A stretch of 64,000 nt of DNA, taken from Labia minor. Its lineage: Eukaryota > Arthropoda > Insecta > Dermaptera > Spongiphoridae. The notes below the pieces were generated by a model that was given only the letters and a program-made list of their open reading frames with translations, ran no database searches and was not told the DNA's origin. A program made the position numbers and the translations under genes. Positions 35,038 to 46,150 of this stretch are shown here, one piece after another. The stretch covers positions 76,558,053 to 76,622,052 of the forward strand of contig OY720344.1 of assembly GCA_963082975.1 (NCBI GenBank), in the 5' to 3' direction. The stretch's first letter is position 1. Each line of letters begins with the position of its first letter.

Positions 35038-35493
35038 TTAATTCGTTCCTTTTGTTCCTGTTTTTTCAAAAAAAGTAATTTCATCTTTTATTTTTTGCTC
35101 TCGACCTGGAATTTTTTTAAACGCAGGCACGGGTGAGGTATTTAAGGTTTCGTCTATTGCTGCCTGTAGTTTGTTCTTTAATTCGTTTAAGTTTACCTTG
35201 TCAGAATCATTACTAATTTGGGAAGATATTGGAAGGGATGTTTCTTTCACAACTTTCATATCTTCTGTATCTTCTAGATTATCATATGTGAGCCGTTTAG
35301 TTAAGTTTACAATTTTTTTAATGATTGAAAGTTTGGATATATGTTTAAATAGTTCTCCAACATCTTGTGAGCCCTTCTGCAGATACTGAAGTATTTGAAA
35401 TAATTCAGTTCGTCGCAGTAAAATTCGAGTTTTTAATGATTCCAAGAATTGTAATGAAATTTCAGATTTTTGCTGGGAAAGAGTTTCTAACAT
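35038..35493 (-). pseudogene. hAT transposase fragment, upstream of the dimerisation domain
   Basis: The frame is open for 151 codons. The N-terminal part, SLQFLESLKTRILLRRTELF, resembles the 'E-L-x-x-RI-x-x-RRTEL' helix found late in many ZBED-like hAT transposases. The last 20 residues, EQKIKDEITFFEKTGTKGTN, resemble the 'IKKEMxxFExTGxRGxNL' segment that normally leads straight into the C-terminal dimerisation domain. A stop follows instead, so the dimerisation region and all catalytic residues are missing. It belongs to a different hAT family from the neighbouring full-length copies. It could alternatively be a domesticated short protein, but no regulatory signals support that. Confidence 0.6.
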
Positions 35494-35586
35494 AAATTTT
35501 AAATTTAAAAAATTTCTTGTAATTAATTAATATTTATTTTAATACAGATATATATTGTGCATAAATTCAATTTTTATCAACTAATG

Positions 35587-38500
35587 CAGTGGTTCTTAAA
35601 CTGTGGTCCGCGGACCCCTGGGGGTCCGCGAAGCCTTTACTGGGGGTCCGCGGTCCTCGGAAAAAAATCATCGTAAAAATATATACATATATAAATATTT
35701 AAAGTTCATTGTTTAACTATATCCTCCTAGAGAATTACGGCTATAATTTAATACTATTAATAATACTATTTTATTTTATTAAATTGATAATTATGTCAAT
35801 TAATTTTTTGTGAATAAATAAACATATATAAAAAACTATATATAAAATTTGAATTTTCATCCATTCATTCATTTAAAATCATTTTTCGATTGTTCCTTTA
35901 AAATAACCCCTCTTAGGGGCTCGGAAGGGGAGGCATATAAGGGAATTTTCTTTCACTTTGTTATTGGGGAAAACCAGGGGAGGGGACAGTCTTACCCGGA
36001 AAAACCCAAATTGTCAGCGTCCACTCTGGGGTTTTAAACAGTTTTAAAGCAAATGTTAATTATAAGTTCATTTCTCAACGAGTTGTATCTTTAAATTATT
36101 TTTATTAATTTAATTAATTATAATTAAATTATAGCTAATAATAGTTTATTATAGCTAATAATTTTTTTTAATTTTTAGTGTAATTTGCATGATCATTATT
36201 TTATAAAAACACTAAACACATTTTGCAATTTCCCTGAAAGGCTGTTTTTGAGAGTAAGTATAAGTTAGTTTTATGAATAAAAAATATTTATTTTAATAAT
36301 ATTTTAGAATCAAATTACGAAATTAATAATATTTTAGAATCAAATTACGAAATATATTTATTATATAAATTAATATTCATTTAAAATGATATTAAATCAT
36401 TTATTTAAAATGATTTAAAACATTTATTAAAATGATTTAAAACATTCATTTAAAATGATATTAAAACATTCATTTAAAATCATATTAAAACATAGCTAGT
36501 AAATAATAATTCGTTATATTTATATTATATTTATATTATATTTATATTATTGTAGTTCAATGTTAATAAATTACTCCATAAAATGGATCGTTGGCTACAA
36601 ACTGGTTCAACACAGAAACGGAAAGAATCAGATGATGAGGCATCAACAGCAAACTCTACCAAGAAACGCAAAACTAGAAAATATTCGGATGATTATTTAT
36701 CATTTGGATTTACTTATATTTGCAACAATGATGTGGAAAGACCAGTCTGCGTTCTATGTCAGGAAAGTTTATCCAATGAAAGTATGAAACCTGCTAATCT
36801 CAGACGTCATTTACAAACAAAGCACAGCGAGCATGTTAGTAAGTCTATCGAATTTTTTAAAATGAAAAAAGAAGAACTTAATTCAAGTCAGAAATTGATG
36901 GTAAAGACGGGATCTGGTGGTATGAGTAAGAAAGCAGTAATGGCATCATATGAAGTAGCTCTACTTATTGCTAAAGCAGGAAAGCCGCATAATATAGCAG
37001 AGCAATTAATTCTTCCTGCTACAAAAGTAATTACAAATATAATGTTAGGAACTAAAGCAGCAAACGATATAAATTTGATTTCATTATCAAATGATACGGT
37101 TAAGAATAGGATTGAAGACATGTCATGTAATATAAAAGAAGAATTAATATCGAGAGTGCGCAAAAGTCACTATTACTCATTACAATTGGATGAAAGTACT
37201 GATGTCACTAATAATGCCAATTTGTTAGCTTTCATTAGATATGAGTTTGAAAATCAAATACAAGAAGATGTATTGTTTTGTGATTCACTACCTTCACGAA
37301 CGACAGCTAATGACATATTTAACAGTTTGAATAATTTTATAACCGAAAATGAAATAGAGTGGCCAAAATGTGTTGGAATTTGCACTGATGGTGCTCGTGC
37401 AATGTCAGGTACAAGAACTGGATTGATTGCTCTTATTAAAAATGTTGCGCCTCAGGTTGTTTGGAATCATTGCTGCATTCACAGAGAATCATTAGCAGCC
37501 AAAAATATGTCACCAGATTTGAAAAGAACATTAGACGAAGTAGTTAAAATTGTCAATTTCATTAAGGCTCGTCCACTTAATTCCAGAGTTTTTAAAATTT
37601 TGTGTGAGGAAATGGGTAGTCAACATACACATTTATTATTACATACAGATGTACGTTGGTTGTCCCGCGGGAAAGTACTCATTCGCCTTTTTGAGCTTCG
37701 AGATGAAATACGATTGTTTTTAATAGATGCGCATTTTGAACTGACCGAATGTTTCAATGATTTTATCTGGTTAGCTAAGGTGGCTTACTTGACTGATATT
37801 TTTACAAAATTGAACGAACTTAATTTGAGCCTGCAAGGTACTGTTGTAAATATATTTAAAGTTGAAGATAAAATAGAAGCAATGATTAAAAAAATCGACT
37901 TGTGGTCGAAACGCATCCAGAACGGTGTATATGAGTCTTTTCCAACTCTCAATGATTTCATAGAAAGCTCCAGTGAAAAATTGCTTAATCAAACGCGTCA
38001 ATTATTTGTTGAACATTTAATTACTTTGAAAAGCAACTTCAGGAAGTATTTTTCTACTCCTGATCCTTGCAATAACTGGATCAGAGATCCATTTAATATG
38101 GAAATTACAAATGCTAAACATTTATCTGCACCTGAACAAGATATTCTCGTGGAATTATCATGTGATACAACTTATAAACTAAAATTTAACAAAACTGAAT
38201 TGAGCAACTTTTGGTTACTTCTCAGGTCAGATTATCCTGCGCTTGCAAATAAAGCACTTCAACACTTGATTCCATTCTGCACAACATATTTATGCGAACA
38301 AGCTTTTTCGGTACTATTTTATATTAAGTCTAAATATAGAAACAAATTAAATGTAGAGCCGGATCTTAGATTAAAAGTTTCCAATATTAAGCCAGATATT
38401 GAGATTCTTGTTTCAAGAAAACAACTGCATACATCTCATTAAATATGTAAGTTATATTTAATGAGATAGATGCAGTTATTTTTTAAAATATTTCTTATTT

Positions 38501-38828
38501 AATATTTTCTGAAAAAAATTATAAAATATTTATATGAATTTAATGTAAGTACCCATTATAATTTGTGAGATTTGTTGCTATGACAATGTTTGTATTTTCT
38601 TTCTTCAATATTATAATTTCTAATAAAATGTGTTCTACAATATGCAAAAAAATCGTTATTCACCAATCACTGTTAGAAATATTCATCATATATCCTTGTC
38701 CTTATGAGATCGTAAGCCAGAAATTAATTAATAAAATGACGTAAAGTACCTAAAGTTGTGATGGGGGTCCGTCAAAAAAAATTTTTTCAAGTGGGGGTCC
38801 GTGGAGTACATAAGTTTAAGAACCTATG
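35587..38828 (+). mobile_element. Full-length hAT transposon, copy 1
   Basis: The element is 3,242 bp. Its terminal repeats are CAGTGGTTCTTAAACT and, inverted, CATAGGTTCTTAAACT. It is flanked by a perfect 8-bp target duplication AACTAATG (35579-35586 and 38829-38836). GC-rich subterminal GGGGGTCCG repeats occur at both ends, three on the left and two on the right. It has an uninterrupted transposase gene and a non-coding leader of about 1 kb with short tandem repeats (36293-36480). Copy 2 is the same, base for base, wherever I compared them. Confidence 0.97.
36583..38442 (+). CDS. hAT transposase (ZBED/ZMYM6-like), copy 1
   Basis: This 619-residue protein cuts out the element and inserts it, making 8-bp target duplications. 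Visible parts in order: a basic stretch KKRKTRK (27-33), probably a nuclear signal; a BED-type zinc finger with C56, C59, H76 and H81; a catalytic core with LDESTD (D203) and CTDGARAMSG (D269), followed by HCCIHRESLAAK (296-307); and a C-terminal dimerisation block YLCEQAFSVLFYIKSKYRN (catalytic E near 572) ending in LRLKVSNIKPDIEIL. All residues expected for activity are present and the frame is unbroken. The start was chosen because MDRWL precedes the zinc finger and matches the usual hAT start. Host-derived relatives exist, but the intact termini show this is a transposon gene. Confidence 0.95.
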   Translation: MDRWLQTGSTQKRKESDDEASTANSTKKRKTRKYSDDYLSFGFTYICNNDVERPVCVLCQESLSNESMKPANLRRHLQTKHSEHVSKSIEFFKMKKEELNSSQKLMVKTGSGGMSKKAVMASYEVALLIAKAGKPHNIAEQLILPATKVITNIMLGTKAANDINLISLSNDTVKNRIEDMSCNIKEELISRVRKSHYYSLQLDESTDVTNNANLLAFIRYEFENQIQEDVLFCDSLPSRTTANDIFNSLNNFITENEIEWPKCVGICTDGARAMSGTRTGLIALIKNVAPQVVWNHCCIHRESLAAKNMSPDLKRTLDEVVKIVNFIKARPLNSRVFKILCEEMGSQHTHLLLHTDVRWLSRGKVLIRLFELRDEIRLFLIDAHFELTECFNDFIWLAKVAYLTDIFTKLNELNLSLQGTVVNIFKVEDKIEAMIKKIDLWSKRIQNGVYESFPTLNDFIESSSEKLLNQTRQLFVEHLITLKSNFRKYFSTPDPCNNWIRDPFNMEITNAKHLSAPEQDILVELSCDTTYKLKFNKTELSNFWLLLRSDYPALANKALQHLIPFCTTYLCEQAFSVLFYIKSKYRNKLNVEPDLRLKVSNIKPDIEILVSRKQLHTSH

Positions 38829-38836
38829 AACTAATG

Positions 38837-38945
38837 TAATACCAAAATACCGGTATTTTTACATAAATACAGGTTTTTAATACCGGACAAAGATCGTCCG
38901 GGATCCCGGTATTCGGGATCCCGAGATCCCGGTATTGTAAGCCCT
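38837..38945. repeat. Repeat with 'CGGGATCCCGGTATT' motifs, interrupted by hAT copy 1
   Basis: TACCGGTATT, GGGATCCCGGTATTCGGGAT and CCCGGTATTGTAAGCCC are arranged as overlapping palindromes. The family looks like the end of a miniature element, and the left part of it may lie beyond the hAT insertion. No target duplication could be assigned. Confidence 0.45.
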
Positions 38946-39107
38946 ATTAACAATTAATAACTTCAATTCTTCTAATTTATTAAAAAGACCATTTATATTC
39001 CATTGGATAATCGAATTATGATTACTGCTACTATGCATAATTATTAATTATATATATATAAAAATAAAAATACGAAATATTTTTCTCTATGCCAAATTTT
39101 ATAATTT

Positions 39108-39250
39108 CTTTCTCTTTCAAATAAACAGGGCATTTTTAGAAAATGAGGGGTGATCCTTTTGACAATGGACACATTTCGGAGGGTTTTTACAAATTTTATA
39201 GTCATTTTTGTGATCCTTTTCACCACAAAAACCACATATATCAACCTTCG
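39108..39250 (-). pseudogene. LINE ORF1 (gag-like) second zinc knuckle region
   Basis: On the minus strand, ICGFCGEKDHKNDYKICKNP and KCVHCQKDHPSFSKNA include two CCHC-type knuckles (CxxC..H....C and CxxC..DH), as in ORF1 of Jockey/CR1-type LINEs. A frame change follows, and a remnant reading ERERNYKIWHREKY continues to about 39070. No start is present. Confidence 0.75.
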
Positions 39251-39253
39251 ACT

Positions 39254-39415
39254 TACAAGAACTGACTGTTACGACCCCGCTTATGATAATTACTTTTGAT
39301 ACCCCAACTCTAAACTTAAAGTGGGATATATTCTCTTAAATGTCAGGAAATATGTCCCACCACCTCTCCGTTGTTATCGCTGTCAACTTTTCAACCATGA
39401 GTGTTTTATTTATAA
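39254..39415 (+). pseudogene. LINE ORF1 (gag-like) first zinc knuckle region, inverted relative to its partner
   Basis: On the plus strand, TTPLMIITFDTPTLN, then KVGYILLNVRKYVPPPLRCY and RCQLFNHE. This is the conserved segment of LINE gag proteins just before and including the first knuckle (PxPLRCxxCQxxxH). It should be followed directly by the knuckles found on the opposite strand at 39108-39250, which makes a head-to-head inversion. Confidence 0.75.
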
Positions 39416-39420
39416 TAATA

Positions 39421-40400
39421 TCACTTTATTTAATTTCTTTTCCTTGTCTACATGTGAAATTACCAAGAATCGAAGCTGAGCGTTGATCTTGAGAATTTCA
39501 TGAAAAATAGCAAAACCGAAATATTTCCTAAGCCGTTTTAGAGATAGATATTCTTCATTTCCGAAGTGATATCCCAAATTTGCGAGGGATCTATACCCCT
39601 CTCACCCGACTCATCCATTTGGCGGCTTGCCAATGGAAATAGAAAATTAGTTTAATTATTTATATAATTTAAAATAATTAAATGTTAGTTTAAAAATAAA
39701 AATATTAATTAATTATTTTTTTAATTAATATTTGTTTAAAGATAAAAATTATAGAAAGTAAAATAGTTTAATAGAGAGGTTAGAAAAATGAGTAAAAGAT
39801 AAACTAGTTAGAGCGGAACACACACACCTCCTTCATGTTGAACGGCTAGTACTCGAATGTTATATTCAATACATTACTAAATATGTAGAATATTTAGATT
39901 TATAATTTAATTATAATATTTTAAATTAAAATTAATTATACACATATTATCAGAATTTTTAATGAAAAAAAATGTACAGTATAAAAATTAATATTATATA
40001 TTTGGCTATGTATTTCAATATTGACTGTTTTTTATTAAATATATTAAAAAATTGTTTTTTAAAAATATGAGTTATATTAAAAATTATTTACATTCTCTCT
40101 TTATATTTTTAATATATATTATATATAATAAAATTGCATGTTCATCATTGTAACAGATTGCGTGTTTGTCCGTAAGAATCATTCTTTGAAGTAAAAAAAA
40201 TACACATCAAATTAATTGAAAAAAATATCATGATCAAATTTTTCTTTTTTATATTATTTTGGAATTTGGTAATAATGATATTATTACCAATTTTTTCTAA
40301 TTAAATATATAAATTTATTATTTGTTTTATATACCAATAAATCAAAATATTATTGTTTTAATAATGTATTAATAGTAGCTCAATATTTCTTTTACTTTAT
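39421..40400. other. AT-rich stretch, no gene seen
   Basis: No element recognised. The segment around 39500-39620 has a more balanced composition without a usable frame. Confidence 0.5.
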
Positions 40401-41228
40401 TACTATCTCGCCAGTATTGCAATCACGAAAATTTTCGATTTTGATGTTTTTATAAGTTTTGAGAGTCCCTGAGTCATTTTCACTTAGGTTGAGAAAAATG
40501 TATGTCTGTCTGTGTATGTGTCAGCTTGATTCACTGAAAGTACTGGAATTTGGTACACGGGCATTATTCAAAATTCGTAGTTTTATATCAACTTTTGATA
40601 AATGTAGCTCAACCGGAAGAGGGTCATTACCTACCACGTTTTCATTTTTATTCCACAAAACTGACCGTAAAAATAAAGATATATGTTTGATAGTTTTTCA
40701 CATGATTAAAAATTGTATAAAAGTTGTATATTTAGAATTTCAACTTGATTCGCTGAAAATACTGGAATTAATTTTTTAAATTTTATAACACGTTGACTGC
40801 CATCACGCGCCAGCACGTGATGTGGTGACATCAACAACGAGCCAAACTCGCGCTGGTTTAATAAATATTATTTATTAATTTTAATTTATACTTTATAATC
40901 AATTAAATTTAATTTAAATATAATATAGGGTTTTTTATTAAATAAAAAACAGAGTGAATCTAATTATAAGTTTATTTCAAAAAAATGTAAGAAAAAGGTA
41001 CAAGTTAGCATTCGCTGAGCACTAGAAGCCAACTGACTGCAAGGCAAAATGGCGGTTGTCTCTAGCAGGAGATGGCGTCGCTCGACATCACGTAATTCTC
41101 CTGACTGCTCTGATTGGCACTGCTTAGCAACGGGGCAGACAGGTGGGGACAATCTTGGGCTTTAAATTCCTCTCCTACAATAATATAATTTATTCTAATT
41201 AATCCAATTCAAATTTGCGAGATAGTCG
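40401..41228 (+). mobile_element. 'ACTATCTCG' family miniature element, copy 1
   Basis: Starts TACTATCTCG and ends CGAGATAGTC, short inverted ends. The body has TGAGAAAAATGTATG with a TG-rich microsatellite, AACCGGAAGAGGGTCATTAC, and CACGCGCCAGCACGTG near the 3' side. Copies 2 and 3 are at 48192-48764 and 61597-62215. Unlike them, this copy carries about 250 bp of unrelated, GC-richer sequence at about 40930-41185. Confidence 0.8.
40930..41185. other. Foreign insert in the ACTATCTCG element
   Basis: Where copies 2 and 3 read straight on to TTAATCCAATTC, this copy has an extra segment including GGCAAAATGGCGGTTGTCTC and CTTAGCAACGGGGCAGACAG. The open frame on its minus strand is not protein-like. 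The target duplication is unclear (possibly AATATA). Confidence 0.5.
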
Positions 41229-41245
41229 AGAGGAGACACCCCAGA

Positions 41246-42355
41246 TTTTTTTTCATATACATTCAAAATTTAAATTTATTGTAATTTTTAGTTGTTTTAA
41301 GTGTCCTAAAAAATTAAAAATAGTAAAAATGACTAAACTATATTAAAATTGGCGTGCGTTCATACATGATATTAATTCAGTATTAAATATCATATATAAT
41401 CATAAAATAGATTTTATTTTTCATTAAAGTTCTATATGAATGATTATATCTTTTTAAATATCCTATAATATTCCAAGGATTAATAAATATTTAAATATAG
41501 TTTTATATATATATATTTATTAAATTAAAATACATTCAATACTAGATTTAAATTCATTTTTCCCAGGTGTGTTGTTTAGTGATAAATGAAAATCTTTTAT
41601 GAATATGAAAGGGCTATTTATGTTTTCCATTAAAATGCTTTTAGACAAGAATACATCCATTGAATGTATGATAATTCTTTCCCATCCCAATAGAATATTT
41701 AATCTTTCTTTGTTGTAAATTTTTCAATTATATCTATGGGATTATTTATTTATTTGTTTATATTTTAATCAATTTTAGTAATATACTTCATTTCTTGAAT
41801 TTCTATTAAATATACCATACTTCTATTTATATTTTAAAAAATAACTGCTTTTCTTTATTAAATTTGAATTTAATTTAAAAAATCAGGATAATATAATCTT
41901 TTATTTGTTTGCATGCACGTTCTTTTAAAACTTTTAAATAAACCAAATGAAAATATTAAATCATATAAGAAATATTTTTTTTTATTTTAAATAAGGAAAT
42001 ATTTTTTCTTCAAATCAGGATATTATAGAAAATCCATATTACGTACAATTTCTAATAAATAATTTAATAGAGGATTTTATATTTATAAAGATATGCATTT
42101 TTATTCTTTCTATAAATAATGAAAACCGTTTTTTATCAAATTTGAATAGTAATCTTATATCTTTAGTTCTATTGATGATGATTATTTCTATAAATTGTCT
42201 CATAAAAGAAAATGAAATGTTTAAAATCATAAATTGTCAATATATTGTTGTAGAAGTTAGTGTGTGAATTGTCATAAAACTAAAGAAATAATATTTTTTG
42301 AGATGAAATACCATTTAACTGGTGTCTATTTATTCGATTGACCCCAATGAATATT
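41246..42355. other. AT-rich stretch, no gene seen
   Basis: Nothing beyond simple A/T sequence was recognised. Confidence 0.55.
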
Positions 42356-42479
42356 TTAATGCAATAGTATATTATATTGAATTATCTGCACAGGATATAA
42401 CTGGAACACATTAATCTCTATAAAGTTAAACCGTTCGTTATGAAAATAGCTATTTGAAATAAACACTTTATTGAAACTG

Positions 42480-42890
42480 ATTATTTTTTTCTTTATTTTT
42501 TTATATCTACCAGGTGTAAAAGTATGAAACTTAATTTCTTTTGTAAAAATTGCACGTTTCAATTCGATCATTTGTTGTTGGATACCGGTTGTTAACGGTT
42601 TCGTCAAGTTTTAGTAGCTCATAATATATTAAATCCTTTGTTTACACTTTTTCGGTGGTTTCTCACGTCAAAATCATCACATTTAAATTTTTTAAACCAC
42701 TCAAAGCATTGTATTTTTTCAAGAGCATATTCAGAGTATGCTTCGACAAACATTCTATACGATTCTGAAGCAGTTTTCTTCAAATGATAGTCAAAAATCA
42801 ATGCTGTCCGCAAATCATAGTTCGTAGTCACAAAATTCGATAAGCGATAAGGAAATACCAGTTTCATAAATTCATACCTATGAATATGCC
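42480..42890 (-). pseudogene. Mariner transposase relic (DD34D-like), internally deleted
   Basis: Reading from 42867 leftwards, LRTALIFDYHLKKTASESYR, then VEAYSEYALEKIQCFEWFKK and KCDDFDVRNHRKS are the N-terminal helix-turn-helix of mariner transposases. From about 42590, TTGIQQQMIELKRAI corresponds to the segment just before the second catalytic aspartate. The first catalytic region between them and the whole C-terminus are missing. The left half of the downstream frame is not recognisable. Confidence 0.75.
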
Positions 42891-42903
42891 GGGTTAACTA
42901 CAG

Positions 42904-45900
42904 CAGTGGTTCTTAAACTGTGGTCCGCGGACCCCTGGGGGTCCGCGAAGCCTTTACTGGGGGTCCGCGGTCCTCGGAAAAAAATCATCGTAAAAATATA
43001 TACATATATAAATATTTAAAGTTCATTGTTTAACTATATCCTCCTAGAGAATTACGGCTATAATTTAATACTATTAATAATACTATTTTATTTTATTAAA
43101 TTGATAATTATGTCAATTAATTTTTTGTGAATAAATAAACATATATAAAAAACTATATATAAAATTTGAATTTTCATCCATTCATTCATTTAAAATCATT
43201 TTTCGATTGTTCCTTTAAAATAACCCCTCTTAGGGGCTCGGAAGGGGAGGCATATAAGGGAATTTTCTTTCACTTTGTTATTGGGGAAAACCAGGGGAGG
43301 GGACAGTCTTACCCGGAAAAACCCAAATTGTCAGCGTCCACTCTGGGGTTTTAAACAGTTTTAAAGCAAATGTTAATTATAAGTTCATTTCTCAACGAGT
43401 TGTATCTTTAAATTATTTTTATTAATTTAATTAATTATAATTAAATTATAGCTAATAATAGTTTATTATAGCTAATAATTTTTTTTAATTTTTAGTGTAA
43501 TTTGCATGATCATTATTTTATAAAAACACTAAACACATTTTGCAATTTCCCTGAAAGGCTGTTTTTGAGAGTAAGTATAAGTTAGTTTTATGAATAAAAA
43601 ATATTTATTTTAATAATATTTTAGAATCAAATTACGAAATTAATAATATTTTAGAATCAAATTACGAAATATATTTATTATATAAATTAATATTCATTTA
43701 AAATGATATTAAATCATTTATTTAAAATGATTTAAAACATTTATTAAAATGATTTAAAACATTCATTTAAAATGATATTAAAACATTCATTTAAAATCAT
43801 ATTAAAACATAGCTAGTAAATAATAATTCGTTATATTTATATTATATTTATATTATATTTATATTATTGTAGTTCAATGTTAATAAATTACTCCATAAAA
43901 TGGATCGTTGGCTACAAACTGGTTCAACACAGAAACGGAAAGAATCAGATGATGAGGCATCAACAGCAAACTCTACCAAGAAACGCAAAACTAGAAAATA
44001 TTCGGATGATTATTTATCATTTGGATTTACTTATATTTGCAACAATGATGTGGAAAGACCAGTCTGCGTTCTATGTCAGGAAAGTTTATCCAATGAAAGT
44101 ATGAAACCTGCTAATCTCAGACGTCATTTACAAACAAAGCACAGCGAGCATGTTAGTAAGTCTATCGAATTTTTTAAAATGAAAAAAGAAGAACTTAATT
44201 CAAGTCAGAAATTGATGGTAAAGACGGGATCTGGTGGTATGAGTAAGAAAGCAGTAATGGCATCATATGAAGTAGCTCTACTTATTGCTAAAGCAGGAAA
44301 GCCGCATAATATAGCAGAGCAATTAATTCTTCCTGCTACAAAAGTAATTACAAATATAATGTTAGGAACTAAAGCAGCAAACGATATAAATTTGATTTCA
44401 TTATCAAATGATACGGTTAAGAATAGGATTGAAGACATGTCATGTAATATAAAAGAAGAATTAATATCGAGAGTGCGCAAAAGTCACTATTACTCATTAC
44501 AATTGGATGAAAGTACTGATGTCACTAATAATGCCAATTTGTTAGCTTTCATTAGATATGAGTTTGAAAATCAAATACAAGAAGATGTATTGTTTTGTGA
44601 TTCACTACCTTCACGAACGACAGCTAATGACATATTTAACAGTTTGAATAATTTTATAACCGAAAATGAAATAGAGTGGCCAAAATGTGTTGGAATTTGC
44701 ACTGATGGTGCTCGTGCAATGTCAGGTACAAGAACTGGATTGATTGCTCTTATTAAAAATGTTGCGCCTCAGGTTGTTTGGAATCATTGCTGCATTCACA
44801 GAGAATCATTAGCAGCCAAAAATATGTCACCAGATTTGAAAAGAACATTAGACGAAGTAGTTAAAATTGTCAATTTCATTAAGGCTCGTCCACTTAATTC
44901 CAGAGTTTTTAAAATTTTGTGTGAGGAAATGGGTAGTCAACATACACATTTATTATTACATACAGATGTACGTTGGTTGTCCCGCGGGAAAGTACTCATT
45001 CGCCTTTTTGAGCTTCGAGATGAAATACGATTGTTTTTAATAGATGCGCATTTTGAACTGACCGAATGTTTCAATGATTTTATCTGGTTAGCTAAGGTGG
45101 CTTACTTGACTGATATTTTTACAAAATTGAACGAACTTAATTTGAGCCTGCAAGGTACTGTTGTAAATATATTTAAAGTTGAAGATAAAATAGAAGCAAT
45201 GATTAAAAAAATCGACTTGTGGTCGAAACGCATCCAGAACGGTGTATATGAGTCTTTTCCAACTCTCAATGATTTCATAGAAAGCTCCAGTGAAAAATTG
45301 CTTAATCAAACGCGTCAATTATTTGTTGAACATTTAATTACTTTGAAAAGCAACTTCAGGAAGTATTTTTCTACTCCTGATCCTTGCAATAACTGGATCA
45401 GAGATCCATTTAATATGGAAATTACAAATGCTAAACATTTATCTGCACCTGAACAAGATATTCTCGTGGAATTATCATGTGATACAACTTATAAACTAAA
45501 ATTTAACAAAACTGAATTGAGCAACTTTTGGTTACTTCTCAGGTCAGATTATCCTGCGCTTGCAAATAAAGCACTTCAACACTTGATTCCATTCTGCACA
45601 ACATATTTATGCGAACAAGCTTTTTCGGTACTATTTTATATTAAGTCTAAATATAGAAACAAATTAAATGTAGAGCCGGATCTTAGATTAAAAGTTTCCA
45701 ATATTAAGCCAGATATTGAGATTCTTGTTTCAAGAAAACAACTGCATACATCTCATTAAATATGTAAGTTATATTTAATGAGATAGATGCAGTTATTTTT
45801 TAAAATATTTCTTATTTAATATTTTCTGAAAAAAATTATAAAATATTTATATGAATTTAATGTAAGTACCCATTATAATTTGTGAGATTTGTTGCTATGA

Positions 45901-46145
45901 CAATGTTTGTATTTTCTTTCTTCAATATTATAATTTCTAATAAAATGTGTTCTACAATATGCAAAAAAATCGTTATTCACCAATCACTGTTAGAAATATT
46001 CATCATATATCCTTGTCCTTATGAGATCGTAAGCCAGAAATTAATTAATAAAATGACGTAAAGTACCTAAAGTTGTGATGGGGGTCCGTCAAAAAAAATT
46101 TTTTCAAGTGGGGGTCCGTGGAGTACATAAGTTTAAGAACCTATG
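42904..46145 (+). mobile_element. Full-length hAT transposon, copy 2
   Basis: It has the same 3,242-bp length, ends, leader and gene as copy 1, offset by exactly 7,317 bp with no insertion or deletion. It has its own perfect 8-bp target duplication AACTACAG (42896-42903 and 46146-46153), so it is an independent insertion and not a segmental duplication. The right-hand duplication overlaps the first bases of the Tc1 element. Confidence 0.97.
43900..45759 (+). CDS. hAT transposase (ZBED/ZMYM6-like), copy 2
   Basis: The 619-residue product is identical to that of copy 1, with the same BED finger (C56, C59, H76, H81), catalytic D203 and D269, and the CEQAFS dimerisation block. The absence of any amino-acid change between the copies, in a region full of dead elements, indicates very recent movement. 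Both genes could supply transposase to each other and to short derivatives sharing the ends. Confidence 0.95.
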   Translation: MDRWLQTGSTQKRKESDDEASTANSTKKRKTRKYSDDYLSFGFTYICNNDVERPVCVLCQESLSNESMKPANLRRHLQTKHSEHVSKSIEFFKMKKEELNSSQKLMVKTGSGGMSKKAVMASYEVALLIAKAGKPHNIAEQLILPATKVITNIMLGTKAANDINLISLSNDTVKNRIEDMSCNIKEELISRVRKSHYYSLQLDESTDVTNNANLLAFIRYEFENQIQEDVLFCDSLPSRTTANDIFNSLNNFITENEIEWPKCVGICTDGARAMSGTRTGLIALIKNVAPQVVWNHCCIHRESLAAKNMSPDLKRTLDEVVKIVNFIKARPLNSRVFKILCEEMGSQHTHLLLHTDVRWLSRGKVLIRLFELRDEIRLFLIDAHFELTECFNDFIWLAKVAYLTDIFTKLNELNLSLQGTVVNIFKVEDKIEAMIKKIDLWSKRIQNGVYESFPTLNDFIESSSEKLLNQTRQLFVEHLITLKSNFRKYFSTPDPCNNWIRDPFNMEITNAKHLSAPEQDILVELSCDTTYKLKFNKTELSNFWLLLRSDYPALANKALQHLIPFCTTYLCEQAFSVLFYIKSKYRNKLNVEPDLRLKVSNIKPDIEILVSRKQLHTSH

Positions 46146-46150
46146 AACTA

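Noticed and set aside
35849-36037. 62-codon frame in the leader of hAT copy 1 (also at 43166 in copy 2)
   Set aside because: Identical in both copies only because the elements are identical. It is not protein-like and lies in the non-coding subterminal region.
36888-38001. Minus-strand frames across the hAT transposase
   Set aside because: Antisense shadows of the transposase gene.
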